Shown: piece by piece, positions 24,888 through 33,369 of the stretch | Position numbering within the stretch: the first letter of the stretch is position 1 | Layout of the letters: each line of letters opens with the position of its first letter | Assembly: GCA_963805475.1 (NCBI GenBank) | Contig: CAWDUO010000008.1 | Span: 124,001 to 188,000 of the forward strand | DNA: 64,000 bases | DNA from: VRUE01 sp963805475 | GTDB taxonomy: Bacteria > Actinomycetota > Thermoleophilia > Solirubrobacterales > 70-9 | Direction: 5' to 3' | Notes under the pieces: model-generated | Databases searched by the model: none | The model's input: the letters and a program-made list of their open reading frames with translations, nothing else | Told to the model about the DNA's origin: nothing | Made by a program: the position numbers and the translations under genes

Positions 24888-26060
24888 TAGCGACAGGGGA
24901 TCGAAGTCGGGGGTCAGCCCGAGCCCCTTGGCGATCCGCCGCATCTCCTTGCTCTGATCGGCGAGGACGTAGCTGATGCCCGTGCCGCTGCGCCCCGCCC
25001 GGCCGGTGCGGCCGATCCTGTGGACGTAGGCCTCGCGATCCTCGGGAGCGTCGAAGTTGATCACCCGCTCGATCTCGGCGACGTCGATGCCGCGGGCGGC
25101 CACGTCGGTCGCGACCAGCGTCATCACCTCGCCGCGCTCGAAGCGGGTCAGCGCCCGCTCGCGTTGGCCCTGGCTCTTGTTGCCGTGCATCGCGACCGCC
25201 TCGACATTGCGGCCGCGGAGGCGCTTGACGAGCCGATCGGCGCCGCGCTTGGTGCGGACGAAGACCAGCGAGCGCCCGGCGTCCTGCGCATCCAGGTGCG
25301 CGAGGAGCTGGTCGAACTTGGCGCTCTGCGACTCGACCTGGACGAAGTGGTGGGCGATGTCCGCCTCGGCGCGCTCGGAATCCTCGTGGGTGTGAGAGCG
25401 GGCATTCGTCGTGTATGCGGCGGCCAGCTGCCCGGCCGCGCCCTCGAGCGTGGCCGAGAAGAAGAGGGTCTGCCGGTCCGCCGGAACCTTGGAGACGATG
25501 CGATCGACGGCGGGGCGAAAGCCCATGTCGAGCATCCGGTCGGCCTCGTCGAGGACGAGGACCCGCACCCGCCGCAGCGAGACTGCGCCGCGCCCGATCA
25601 GGTCCTCGAGCCTGCCCGGCGTGGCGACGAGGATGTCGGCACGGCGGGCCGCCGCGATCTGCGGAGCGAACCCGACGCCGCCGTACACCGCGGCGATGCG
25701 GAGGCCGCGGGCTTCGGCGAGCGTGGCCAACTCGTCGACGATCTGCCCGGCCAGCTCCCGGGTGGGAGCGAGAACGAGCGCCTGCGGGCGCTCGCCCCGC
25801 GGGCGGACGAGGTCGACGAGCGGTACGCCGAAGGCGAGCGTCTTGCCGGACCCGGTCGGGGACTGGACGAGCAGGTCGTGACCGGCCAGGGCGTCGCTGA
25901 CGACCATCCTCTGGACCGGGAAGGGTTGGGTGATCGAACGCGCGCGCAGCGCTTCGACGACAGGCTTGGATGCGCCGAGATCGGCAAACGTGGTGATGGG
26001 TGTGCTCCTCGAGTTGTTGTCTTGGGGGAGATCCTGCGACCCCAAGGCACCAACCGGCAC
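24849..26060 (-). CDS. DEAD-box RNA helicase (RhlE-like)
   Basis: ATP-dependent RNA helicase of 403 residues with all core motifs: upstream Phe-Q region QPFPVQRMV, Walker A SPTGSGKT, PTRELAGQ, TPGRLED, DEAD, SAT, VATDVAARGID and HRIGRTGRAG. There is almost no C-terminal extension. The last dozen residues (HPRQDSNLGPSD) are antisense to tRNA-Arg, so the true protein has lost its original end or runs on until the first stop. The start is uncertain: GTG 26060 gives a 25-residue leader before the conserved TTFADLG; no better start is visible. Confidence 0.93.
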   Translation of the reverse strand: MPVGALGSQDLPQDNNSRSTPITTFADLGASKPVVEALRARSITQPFPVQRMVVSDALAGHDLLVQSPTGSGKTLAFGVPLVDLVRPRGERPQALVLAPTRELAGQIVDELATLAEARGLRIAAVYGGVGFAPQIAAARRADILVATPGRLEDLIGRGAVSLRRVRVLVLDEADRMLDMGFRPAVDRIVSKVPADRQTLFFSATLEGAAGQLAAAYTTNARSHTHEDSERAEADIAHHFVQVESQSAKFDQLLAHLDAQDAGRSLVFVRTKRGADRLVKRLRGRNVEAVAMHGNKSQGQRERALTRFERGEVMTLVATDVAARGIDVAEIERVINFDAPEDREAYVHRIGRTGRAGRSGTGISYVLADQSKEMRRIAKGLGLTPDFDPLSLHPRQDSNLGPSD

Positions 26061-26165
26061 ACGGAGGAAACGGAACCTCTCGGGTGGCGAACCGGCCGAA
26101 CCCGATACGAGGACGGTATCAGCCCGCCGCGTCGTTCTGTGTTCGGGCGTGTTTATGGATATGAG

Positions 26166-26276
26166 ATGACAGGGGAGGAGCGACAGGAGCGGGGCGGGCG
26201 GCGGACCGACATCGCCCTGGCGGTGCTGGCCGGGGCCTCGATCGCGGGGATCGTCTGGATCGGGAGGGTCGCCTAG
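26166..26276 (+). CDS. Very small single-helix membrane protein
   Basis: 36 residues: a charged N-terminus (MTGEERQERGGRR) and one hydrophobic helix ending in WIGRVA. ATG 26166 follows TATGGAT by a few bases. It is read in the same direction as the universal-stress-like gene, 27 bases before it. No family recognised; coding is supported only by composition and context. Confidence 0.45.
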   Translation: MTGEERQERGGRRTDIALAVLAGASIAGIVWIGRVA

Positions 26277-26303
26277 GCGGGGGCCGAGTGGGAAGCTTCC
26301 GGC

Positions 26304-26906
26304 ATGGCCCCCTGGAAGCTGCCGCTGATCGCGATCGCGATCGTCGTCCCGATCGTCGCCGGCTTCCTCGTCGCCGGGCCCGGGCTGGGCGTGCTGGTCG
26401 CGGCGGTGATCGTGCTGGCGATCGTCTGGGTCGCCGCCAGGCAGACCCCGCGCGGCCCGATCGGGTCCCTGCCGGAGGACGGCCGCCGCCGCATCCTGCT
26501 GGTGACCACCTGCGCCGTCGAGGAGCCGGCGGCGGTGCAGCGGCTCGCCGAGGCGGCCGGGATCGCCGCCGGCGAGGACGCCTCCGTGCTCGTCCTCTCG
26601 CCGGCGCGGATCGGCTTCCTCGACCGCTGGATGTCCGACGTCGAGCCCGCCCGTCAGGAGGCGCAGCGCAACCTGGTCGTCACCGTGGCGGCGCTGGCCA
26701 AGGCCGGGATCGCCGCCGAGGCGCGGGTGGGGGACGAGGACGTGGTGCAGGCGGTGGAGGACCAGCTGGGGAGCTTCCCGGCGAGCGAGGTGGTGCTGGT
26801 CGGCGCCGATGAGCCGAGCGAGGCCGACGAGGCCGCCGCGCGCGAGCTCGAGTCGCGGCTGCGGGCGGAGTTCCGCCAGGTCCGGCTCAGCCCCGCCGGC
26901 CGCTGA
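26304..26906 (+). CDS. Membrane-anchored universal-stress-like protein
   Basis: 200 residues: two adjacent membrane helices (about 4-24 and 26-45), then a soluble alpha/beta domain with RRRILLVTTCAVEEPAA, VLVLSPAR, AGIAAEARVGDED and SEVVLVGAD, the strand-helix order of the universal stress (nucleotide-binding) fold. The G-x-G-x-x-G nucleotide motif of ATP-binding members is not clear. ATG 26304. Its stop lies 20 bases inside the 3' end of the convergent ferric-reductase-like gene. Confidence 0.7.
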   Translation: MAPWKLPLIAIAIVVPIVAGFLVAGPGLGVLVAAVIVLAIVWVAARQTPRGPIGSLPEDGRRRILLVTTCAVEEPAAVQRLAEAAGIAAGEDASVLVLSPARIGFLDRWMSDVEPARQEAQRNLVVTVAALAKAGIAAEARVGDEDVVQAVEDQLGSFPASEVVLVGADEPSEADEAAARELESRLRAEFRQVRLSPAGR

Positions 26907-27486
26907 GCTGCGGCTGGGGCGCCTGCTGGCTTCGCTGGCGAGGCTGGCTGTCGTCCCCCGCGCCGAGGAGCCTGCCGAGCAGCAGGAACAGGGCCGGGAC
27001 GGTCGGCAGGGCGACCGCGATCAGCAGCCAGGGCTGTTCGGCGTCGGTGCCGGCGCCGAGGGTGTGGACGAGGGCGAGCGCCCAGAAGATCGGGATGAAG
27101 CGGTGCAGGTAGCGCCAGCGCTGCGCGCCGATGCGGCCGCGGGCGTAGTAGGAGAGGCCGAGCGCGGCGAGCCCCCAGGCGCCGATGATCCCGAGGCCGG
27201 TCCAGAACGGCCGGTAGGCGCCGGTGAAGGGGACCGCGATGTCGAGCGGGCTGGGGTGGAAGTAGGCGTCGCCGAGCAGGGCGAGGCCGTGGATCGCGAT
27301 CGCGACCAGGGTCGCCAGCGAGAGCGCCTCGTGCAGGATGCGGACGTCGCCGCCGAGCAGCCGCCGAGGCTCGCCGCGGCCGCGGATCAGGACGCCGACC
27401 CCGAGCGAGCCGCTGGCGAGGATCAGCGCGGCGATCCCGGCGGCGCGGCTGGTGATCCAGAAGAGGTGCGGCCCGACGGCGGTCAC
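26887..27486 (-). CDS. Ferric reductase-like transmembrane heme protein
   Basis: 199 residues with six membrane helices. Paired His in two helices (RILHEALSLATLVAIAIHG and RYLHRFIPIFWALALVH) are spaced 13-14 residues apart, as in the ferric reductase/NADPH oxidase/MsrQ family where they hold two b hemes. No flavin or NAD domain follows, so electrons must pass to or from a partner. GTG 27486 overlaps the stop of the acidic-tail protein (GTGA), so the two are coupled and may form a pair. Confidence 0.85.
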   Translation of the reverse strand: MTAVGPHLFWITSRAAGIAALILASGSLGVGVLIRGRGEPRRLLGGDVRILHEALSLATLVAIAIHGLALLGDAYFHPSPLDIAVPFTGAYRPFWTGLGIIGAWGLAALGLSYYARGRIGAQRWRYLHRFIPIFWALALVHTLGAGTDAEQPWLLIAVALPTVPALFLLLGRLLGAGDDSQPRQRSQQAPQPQLSGRRG

Positions 27487-27872
27487 GAGGAGGCGGTGAC
27501 GACCGGTTCTTCGAATTCCGGGGCGGCTTCGGGTTCTTCGAATGCCGGTTCTTCGAATTCCGTTCCCGGTTCTTCGAATTCCAGTTCGGACTCGTCGAGT
27601 TCCGCTTCGGCTTCGGGCGCCGGTTCGCGGGCCGGTTCGGCCGGGGTAGGTTCGTGCGAGGCGGAGACCGAGCTCTTTCCGGCGTGGCTCTTGCTGCTCA
27701 GCGCCGGGTCGTTGCCGCTCGCCAGCTGGACGAAGACGATCCCCCAGAGGATCGCAAAGAGCGCCAGCGAGCCGCGGATCGTGCGGCTGCGGATCGTGGC
27801 TGCGCGACGGCGGCGCGACTGGGACTTGGCGTGGGCGAGGCTCTTCGCTTCGAGCTTGCGCATTTCGTCCAT
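27483..27872 (-). CDS. Membrane-anchored protein with Glu-Pro-rich repeat tail
   Basis: 129 residues: very basic cytoplasmic N-terminus (KSQSRRRRAATIRSR), one membrane helix (about 35-52), then an exported tail of Pro, Ala and Glu with four near copies of EFEEP. It has no recognisable domain. It overlaps by 4 bases the heme membrane protein gene and is probably its partner. ATG 27872. The repeats are also seen in the DNA and may have arisen by slippage. Confidence 0.75.
   Translation of the reverse strand: MDEMRKLEAKSLAHAKSQSRRRRAATIRSRTIRGSLALFAILWGIVFVQLASGNDPALSSKSHAGKSSVSASHEPTPAEPAREPAPEAEAELDESELEFEEPGTEFEEPAFEEPEAAPEFEEPVVTASS
27505..27582. repeat. Four copies of a 15-base tandem-like repeat
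   Basis: GGTTCTTCGAATTCC occurs at 27505-27519, 27547-27561 and 27568-27582, with a close copy at 27532-27546. They encode the FEEP units of the acidic tail. The shared third-codon bases show recent duplication rather than convergence of protein sequence. Confidence 0.85.
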
Positions 27873-27927
27873 CGTGCGATTCTCAGCGCGCTTTCCTAAG
27901 CGGAGCGCAAGCTTCTGTGAGAGCTCT

Positions 27928-28152
27928 CTAAGAGTCGCTGGGCAGGCGCAGCCGCTCGATCTCGAGCTCGCCGATCTTCAGCTTGCCGACGGCGGCGCGC
28001 CCGATCGCCAGGCGGCCGACGCTGAGCCGCCCGATCGCGAAGCCGCCGATCGCCGCAGCGCCGACCGCAAGCGCGCCGACGGCGCGGGCGCCGGTCATCG
28101 CGGCCGGCCGGGCCTCCGGCCTGAAGAAGGCGATCCCGCGTCGCTGCGCCAT
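27928..28152 (-). CDS. Small repeat protein with five-residue Ile/Val-Gly period
   Basis: 74 residues from ATG 28152 (84 from ATG 28182, where a GAGGGGG directly abuts the ATG). From about residue 20 the chain is a run of nine pentads of the form [AI][VI]G-x-[LAF], e.g. AIGGF-AIGRL-SVGRL-AIGRA, ending in EIERLRLPSDS. Such a period suggests a left-handed beta-helix like that of pentapeptide-repeat proteins, or a glycine-zipper membrane insert. Charged residues in the later pentads favour the soluble helix. No function is assigned. Confidence 0.65.
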   Translation of the reverse strand: MAQRRGIAFFRPEARPAAMTGARAVGALAVGAAAIGGFAIGRLSVGRLAIGRAAVGKLKIGELEIERLRLPSDS

Positions 28153-28212
28153 CGCCCAAAGGTAGCGCGGCCGGCGATGCATCCCCCTCTAGGCTAGATT
28201 GGAAGCCGGCGC

Positions 28213-28286
28213 GGTGGATGTAGCTCAGCTGGTAGAGCTCCTGGTTGTGGTCCAGGCGGTCGCCGGTTCGAATCCGGTCATCCACC
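28213..28286 (+). tRNA. tRNA-His (GTG anticodon)
   Basis: Acceptor GTGGATG/CATCCAC with the extra 5' G at 28213 opposite C 28286, as required for tRNA-His; D arm GCTC...GAGC, anticodon stem CCTGG...CCAGG with GTG anticodon, T arm GCCGG-TTCGAAT-CCGGT. CCA is not encoded. Confidence 0.96.
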
Positions 28287-28366
28287 CCTAGAGACACCTC
28301 AGAGGCCGACGCGCTGGAGGCGAGCACCGCGAGGGCGCCGGCGGCCTCTGTTAGCGTCCACCGCGA

Positions 28367-29467
28367 GTGAGGACGCTGGTCGCAACCCTTCTCGTGCTCG
28401 CGGTCACGGCGACCGTGGCGGAGGCGTCGCAGTCCTCTCAGCTCGCTTACATGACGGCGGGCGGACGGGGGCACTCCAGTTCCGTCTGGCTGGCGCGCGC
28501 GGACGGCTCCGGCGCTCGGCGGATGGCGGCTGGAGAAGAGCCTCTCCTCTCGCCCAACGGCCGTAAGCTCGCGCTCTCCCGCGCCGACTCCCGTCCCGGC
28601 CGCCGGGCCCTGCTGGTCGTCTCGCCGCGCCGCAGGGTGCTGGGGCAGTACTTCAACTACCTGCAGAACGTCGAGCCCCTGGCCTGGTCGCCCGACTCGC
28701 GCTACCTCGCCGTGTGGGCGCTCGGTTCCTTTTCCAGGAAGCAGCCGCGGCTGGCGATCGTCGACACCGTGGCCGGGCGTGTGCGCACCGTCGCCCGCGG
28801 CGAGATCGAAGGCGTCAGCTTCGCGCCCGAGGGGGCGGACCGCCTGGCGTTCGGGCTCGGCCGCCGGCAGCTGTTCTCGACCCCGCGCGACCTCTACGTG
28901 GTCCGCGCCCGGGGCGGCCGCGCGAGGCGGCTCACCGACGACGGCAACAGCCTCAACCCGGTGTGGAGCCGAAACGGGATCCTCTACGACCAGCGCACCC
29001 TGCGCGCGCCGGAACCGTCGCGTGCGCCCTTCCTGCCCGCCTACGAGATCTTCCTCTACCGCAAGAGCGGGTCGGTCCAGATCACCCACCTCGACCCCGA
29101 ACCGCTCGTCGCCGGTCTCGTCCCGGTGGCGGTCTCCGCGGACGGGAGTCATCTGCTCGCCAACTACTACGAAGAAAGATACGGCTCGGTCAGGGGGTTC
29201 CCCTGGGCGGTCGACGTCTCCGCAGGCACGGCGCGGCCGCTGACGCCGCTGGAATCCGGGTACGTCGCCGAGGGGCGGGGCATCTCCCTCGACGGCTCGC
29301 AGGCTCTGGTCGAAGACGAGCCGGCGGGCCTGAACCGGCGCCTCGCCTACAGCAGCGTGAGCGCGATCCCGTTCGCCGGCGGACCCGCGCAAACGCTCGT
29401 CGACGCGGCCGGCGCCCCCAGCTGGAGCCTCGCCGGCAACGGCGGCGGGCCAACCGGAGCCTGGTGA
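28367..29467 (+). CDS. Exported TolB-like beta-propeller protein
   Basis: 366 residues: a signal peptide (about 1-20, ending AEAS) and repeated blades with the WSPDSRYLA, FAPEGADRLAF, PVWSRNGILYD pattern of TolB/WD40-like propellers. The repeats S-x-D-G/N and a following hydrophobic strand recur about six times. Probably secreted or held at the wall; the ligand is unknown. GTG 28367 follows TTAGCGT. It is first of three consecutive exported proteins. Confidence 0.8.
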   Translation: MRTLVATLLVLAVTATVAEASQSSQLAYMTAGGRGHSSSVWLARADGSGARRMAAGEEPLLSPNGRKLALSRADSRPGRRALLVVSPRRRVLGQYFNYLQNVEPLAWSPDSRYLAVWALGSFSRKQPRLAIVDTVAGRVRTVARGEIEGVSFAPEGADRLAFGLGRRQLFSTPRDLYVVRARGGRARRLTDDGNSLNPVWSRNGILYDQRTLRAPEPSRAPFLPAYEIFLYRKSGSVQITHLDPEPLVAGLVPVAVSADGSHLLANYYEERYGSVRGFPWAVDVSAGTARPLTPLESGYVAEGRGISLDGSQALVEDEPAGLNRRLAYSSVSAIPFAGGPAQTLVDAAGAPSWSLAGNGGGPTGAW

Positions 29468-29511
29468 GGTCAACGCTAAAGAATTCCAGCGGGGTACCCG
29501 ATGACCGGGCC

Positions 29512-30792
29512 ATGCGAATCGCGCGCCGTGCATCCAGCCGCCCGAAGAAGCTCCACATGCTCGGCCTCGCCGCCTTCGCGGCCGCCGCGCTGCTCGCGCC
29601 CGCCGGCGCCGCCGCGGCGGCGCCGAAGCCTGCCGTCCTGACGCTGAAGACGGTCCGCGTCGGCGCCCCCGGCAACCCGAGCGCCGCGATCGTCCCCTTC
29701 ACCGACGCGATCTACCGCTCCTGCTCCGAAGCGCCGACGAGCGGCCCCGCCTGCCAGGAAGTGGGCGGCGTCAAGCACCGCTTCGGCATCGGGCAGCTGG
29801 AGGTCACGGTGGCGCAGTGGGTCGCCTTCCTCAACACCGTCGACCCGCGCGGGCAAAACCGGCGCGGCCTCTACAGCTCGAACGAGAGCGCGGCGGCCTG
29901 GCCGCGCTTCGGCCAGATCGACTTCGCCGGCGGCGCGCCCACCGGCCGCCACTACACGGTCGCCTCGCCCGAATGGGCCGACAAGCCGTTCGGCTTCGCC
30001 AACTTCCTGCGCGCCGCCCGCTTCGTCAACTCCCTCTACAACGGCCGCGTCCTCTCCAGGCGCGCGAGCGCCGCCGGCTTCCACTACGTCGCCTACCGGG
30101 TGCGGCTCTCGCGCCGCACCGAGCGCGGGATGTACGACCTGGCGAACCCGAAGACGACGCGCCTGCACAAGCGCGGCTTCGTGGTGCCGAGCCAGGACGA
30201 GTGGATCAAGGCCGCCTACTACGACCCCAGCGGCGGCGGCACCTACTCCTACTGGAAGTACCCGACCGACCCCGGCGTCTTCGGCGACGGCAGCGCCACG
30301 GCGCCGGCGGCGTCGACGCTCGACCCGGCCAACGGCGACGTCACCAACGCCGCCACGCAGCCGCTGGCCACCTACCACGCGTCCGGCCAGCCGGCGCCCA
30401 GCTGGTGCCCGTCGACCGAGTCGGCGGAAGCCTGCGCGAACGGCAATCCCTTCGGCCTCGATCCGGCGCTCTACCAGGAGGCCTTCCAGGGCAGCCTCTC
30501 CACGGTTGGCCAGGCGGGGACGCCCTCGCCCTGGGGCACCCTCGACCAGGGCGGCAACGCGGTCGAGTGGACGGACACGATCACCCCGCCGCCCTTCGGG
30601 GTGAAGGGGGCGCGGGTCTGGCGGCGGCTGCACGGCGGCATCGCCAACGCGCCCGCCTACCAGCTCTGGCTCTCCGCGGTCGGGCTTCAGCCCGAGAACA
30701 ACACCTTCTACACGGCCACCTACCCCTGGCTTGGCTTCCGCATCGGCGTCGTCGGCAACCCCGCCGGCGGGGCGAGCGGGCATCGCCGCTGA
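29512..30792 (+). CDS. Exported SUMF1/FGE-fold protein without the catalytic cysteines
   Basis: 426 residues: a Tat-less signal peptide (about 15-37), then a domain of the formylglycine-generating enzyme fold with EVTVAQWVAFLN, VPSQDEWIKAAYY, SYWKYPTD and DQGGNAVEWTDT. Real FGE carries two Cys in its late G-G-S/A-W...C block; here the equivalent stretch (RRLHGGIANAPAY) has none. It is therefore probably a structural or binding member of the family and not a sulfatase activator. ATG 29512. A genuine sulfatase gene lies 4.5 kb downstream, but the pairing is not supported. Confidence 0.82.
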   Translation: MRIARRASSRPKKLHMLGLAAFAAAALLAPAGAAAAAPKPAVLTLKTVRVGAPGNPSAAIVPFTDAIYRSCSEAPTSGPACQEVGGVKHRFGIGQLEVTVAQWVAFLNTVDPRGQNRRGLYSSNESAAAWPRFGQIDFAGGAPTGRHYTVASPEWADKPFGFANFLRAARFVNSLYNGRVLSRRASAAGFHYVAYRVRLSRRTERGMYDLANPKTTRLHKRGFVVPSQDEWIKAAYYDPSGGGTYSYWKYPTDPGVFGDGSATAPAASTLDPANGDVTNAATQPLATYHASGQPAPSWCPSTESAEACANGNPFGLDPALYQEAFQGSLSTVGQAGTPSPWGTLDQGGNAVEWTDTITPPPFGVKGARVWRRLHGGIANAPAYQLWLSAVGLQPENNTFYTATYPWLGFRIGVVGNPAGGASGHRR

Positions 30793-30839
30793 GTCGAGCC
30801 GGTAGGTCGCGGCCCTGGACGACATCCGCAGGGGCTGGG

Positions 30840-30845
30840 TAGTCT
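30840..30845 (+). promoter_or_regulatory. -10 box TAGTCT
   Basis: TAGTCT ends 4 bases before ATG 30850. With a -10 to start-site gap of 6-7 bases, the transcript would begin at or inside the ATG region, so translation would be leaderless. Confidence 0.45.
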
Positions 30846-30849
30846 CGAC

Positions 30850-32306
30850 ATGCCTGTGAGCTCCGCCCGCCGACTTCACCGCGTCGCCGCGTCAGCGATC
30901 GTCGTCGCGGTTGCCTTTGCGGCGGCGTCGCCGAGCGCCGCGCTGGGCGCTCCCAAGGCAAAGCCGGGGACCAGGTCGAAGGCGAAGAAGCGACGACCGC
31001 CGGGGAGCATCGTGCAGCTTGCCGGGCCGCGCGGCTGCCTCGCCGGCGGCGGGAAGGCGGGCCACTCCAAGCGGGGGAGGGGGTGCTCCCCCGCCCGCGC
31101 CCTCGACGGCCCCGGCCCGTTCATGGGCTCGCGGGCGATCGCGGTCAGCCCGGACGGCCGCAACGTCTACGCCGCCTCCTCCAAAAGCGACGCGATCGCG
31201 GTCTTCCTCCGCAACCCGCGCAGCGGCGCCCTGATCCAGCCCCGCGGCAGGCGCGGCTGCGTGGCCGCGAAAGGCGCGGAAGGCTGCGCGAAGGCGGTCG
31301 GCCTCGACGGGCCCAACTCGGTGGCGCTCAGCCCCGACGGCCGCTACCTGTACGCGACCTCGCGCGCCGCCGACTCGGTGACCGCCTTCCGCCGCGACCG
31401 CAAGACCGGCGCCCTGACCCAGCTGCGGGCCGGCATGGGCTGCGTCTCCGGGTTGCCGATCCCCGGCTGCGCCGCGGGCCGGGCGCTCGTCGCCCCCGAC
31501 GTCGTCGTCGTCAGCCCGGACGGCGAAGACGTCTACGTCGGCTCCTTCTTCGGCAACGCGGTCGCCGGCTTCCAGCGGGGGCGCAACGGCGCCCTCTACC
31601 AGCTGCCGGAAACAGCCGGCTGCATCGCCGAAGCGATCTCGGGCTGCGCTCCCGCCGTCGCCCTCGGCGCGCCCGAGGGCCTGGCGATCAGCCCCGACGG
31701 AACCAGCGTCTACGCCGCCGGCGCGCTCTCCAACTCGGTCGCCGAGCTGGCGCGCGACCCCGAAACCGGGGCGCTCAGCCAGCCGTCCGGGGCCGCTGGC
31801 TGCGTTTCCAACGGCGCCCTCGGCGGCTGCACGGAAGGCGTCCAGCTGGCGGGCGCCAACGCGGTGGCGATCAGCCCGGCCGGCCGCGACCTCTACGTCA
31901 CCTCGCTGCTCAGCGACAGCGTCACCGCGTTCAGCCGCTCGGCCGCGGGGATCCTCACCCAGAAGCCGGGCACCAACGCCTGCCTCGTCTACCTGCGCTC
32001 GGTCGGCTGCTCGTTCGGCCGGGCGATGTCCGCGCCGGAGGGCCTCGCCCTCTCGCCCCGCGGCTCAACGTCTACGTCGCCTCGTTCGCCAGCGGCGCGA
32101 TCGACGTGCTCGGCCGCGAACGGGAATCAGGCGCGGTGCGCCAGGTGCCAGGGCAGCACGGCTGCGTGGCCAGCTCGCTGCCGGACTGTGCGCACGGGCG
32201 GGCGCTGAAGGGAGTCAGCTCGATCGCCGTCAGCCCCGACGGCCGCAACGTCTACGCGACCTCCTTCGGCAGCAACGCCGTCGACGTCTTCTCGCGCAGC
32301 CGGTAG
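30850..32306 (+). pseudogene. Seven-repeat exported beta-propeller with a one-base frameshift
   Basis: A signal peptide (about 10-33) is followed by YVTN/lactonase-like repeats of about 60 residues: S-P-D-G-R-x-V-Y-A-x-S, then A-V-F-x-R-x-x-x-x-G-A-L, then a Cys pair as G-C-x(8-9)-G-C. Seven Cys pairs are found. The first frame ends at 32208, but from about 32066 the next frame continues the pattern exactly (NVYVASF, then GCVASSLPDCAHG, ending at 32306). Adding one base near 32065 restores a full seven-bladed protein of about 485 residues. Either a recent mutation or a sequence error; only the last 1.5 blades are affected. Confidence 0.85.
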
Positions 32307-32311
32307 GCGGC

Positions 32312-32611
32312 GTGCGACGGGCCGGCGCAGCCATCGTGTGTCTCGCCCTCCTGGCCTCGGGGTGCGGCGGCGGCGAAAGCACGCTCAAGCAGCACGCGAC
32401 CGAGCGCACCGTCGCCAAGTTAGTCGCCAGGCACACGGGCTTCCGGCCGACCGACGTGACCTGCCCGTCGGGCCTGCCGGCGAAGGTCGGCACGCGGTTC
32501 CAGTGCCACTTCACCGGGCCCGACGGCCCCTACACGGCCTACGTCCAAGTCCAAAAGGTGGAAGGCGAACGCGTCGTCGACCACATAGTCACCCGCCCGA
32601 CCAAGCCGTGA
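32312..32611 (+). CDS. DUF4333-type lipoprotein
   Basis: 99 residues: a short leader with lipobox LASGC at about 14-18, then a small domain of about 75 residues with T-C-P-S-G-L-P-A-K-V-G-T and F-x-C-H-F, giving two conserved Cys, the DUF4333 pattern of actinobacterial lipoproteins. Function unknown. GTG 32312 lies 5 bases after the propeller stop and the gene overlaps the methyltransferase start by 4 bases (GTGA). Confidence 0.82.
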   Translation: MRRAGAAIVCLALLASGCGGGESTLKQHATERTVAKLVARHTGFRPTDVTCPSGLPAKVGTRFQCHFTGPDGPYTAYVQVQKVEGERVVDHIVTRPTKP

Positions 32612-33369
32612 AGGCGCCGGCCTACGACCGCATGGGCCTCGGCTACACCGAGATCCGCCGCGCCGACCCGCGGATCGAGGCGGCGATCCATGGGGCGCTC
32701 GGCGACGCGCGGGTCGTCCTCAACGTCGGCGCCGGGGCGGGCTCGTATGAGCCGCGCGACCGCGAGGTGATCGCGGTCGAGCCCTCGCCGGTGATGATCG
32801 CCCAGCGGCCGCCGGGCGCGGGGCCGGCGATCCAGGGGGTCGCCGAGGAACTGCCGTTGGAGGACAAGAGCGTCGACGCGACGATGGGCGTCTTCACGAT
32901 GCACCACTGGGACGACGTGGGGCGCGGCCTCGCCGAGGTGGTCCGCGTCACCCGCGACCGGGTCGCCTTCGTCACCCTCGACCTGGACGTGACGGCGGAG
33001 ATGTGGCTCTGCCGCGACTACCTGCCGGAGATACTCGAGCACGACCGCCGTACGTTCCCGGCGACCGAGCTGCTCGAGTCGATCCTCCCCGGCATGCGGA
33101 TGGACGCGATCCCGGTGCCAAGCGACTGCACCGACGGCTTCTGCGTCGCCCTCTGGAGCCGGCCCGAGGCCCACCTCGACCCAATGGTCCGTCGCTCCTC
33201 TTCGATCTGGCACTGCCTGCCGGAGGAGGTCGTCGCCGACGGACTCGACCGCCTCCACGCCGACCTGGAGAGCGGCGAGTGGGACCGCCGCCACGGCGAG
33301 TTGCGGACGCGGGCCGAGCTCGACATCGGCCTGCGCCTACTCACGGCCGAGTTGCCGAGCTCCGGCTAG
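32608..33369 (+). CDS. SAM-dependent methyltransferase, class I
   Basis: 253 residues. SAM site VVLNVGAGAGSYE, acidic loop EVIAVEPSP, then PLEDKSVDATMGVFTMHHWDD, the motif IV region of small-molecule methyltransferases of the UbiE/methyltransf_11 type. The acceptor is unknown. GTG 32608 overlaps the lipoprotein stop, so translation is coupled. It ends convergently with the PIN toxin gene, the stop codons overlapping by 3 bases. Confidence 0.9.
   Translation: MKAPAYDRMGLGYTEIRRADPRIEAAIHGALGDARVVLNVGAGAGSYEPRDREVIAVEPSPVMIAQRPPGAGPAIQGVAEELPLEDKSVDATMGVFTMHHWDDVGRGLAEVVRVTRDRVAFVTLDLDVTAEMWLCRDYLPEILEHDRRTFPATELLESILPGMRMDAIPVPSDCTDGFCVALWSRPEAHLDPMVRRSSSIWHCLPEEVVADGLDRLHADLESGEWDRRHGELRTRAELDIGLRLLTAELPSSG

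Noticed and set aside
27505..27582. Possible CRISPR-like array of 15-base repeats
   Set aside because: Repeats are short, irregularly spaced and in frame within a coding tail.
27896..29533. 545-residue minus-strand frame over tRNA-His and the propeller gene
   Set aside because: It runs through a tRNA and antisense to a signal-peptide-bearing protein; coding is not plausible.
29512..30792. Annotating the SUMF1-fold protein as the activator of the downstream sulfatase
   Set aside because: The Cys pair needed by FGE is absent and the protein has a signal peptide; distance is 4.5 kb.
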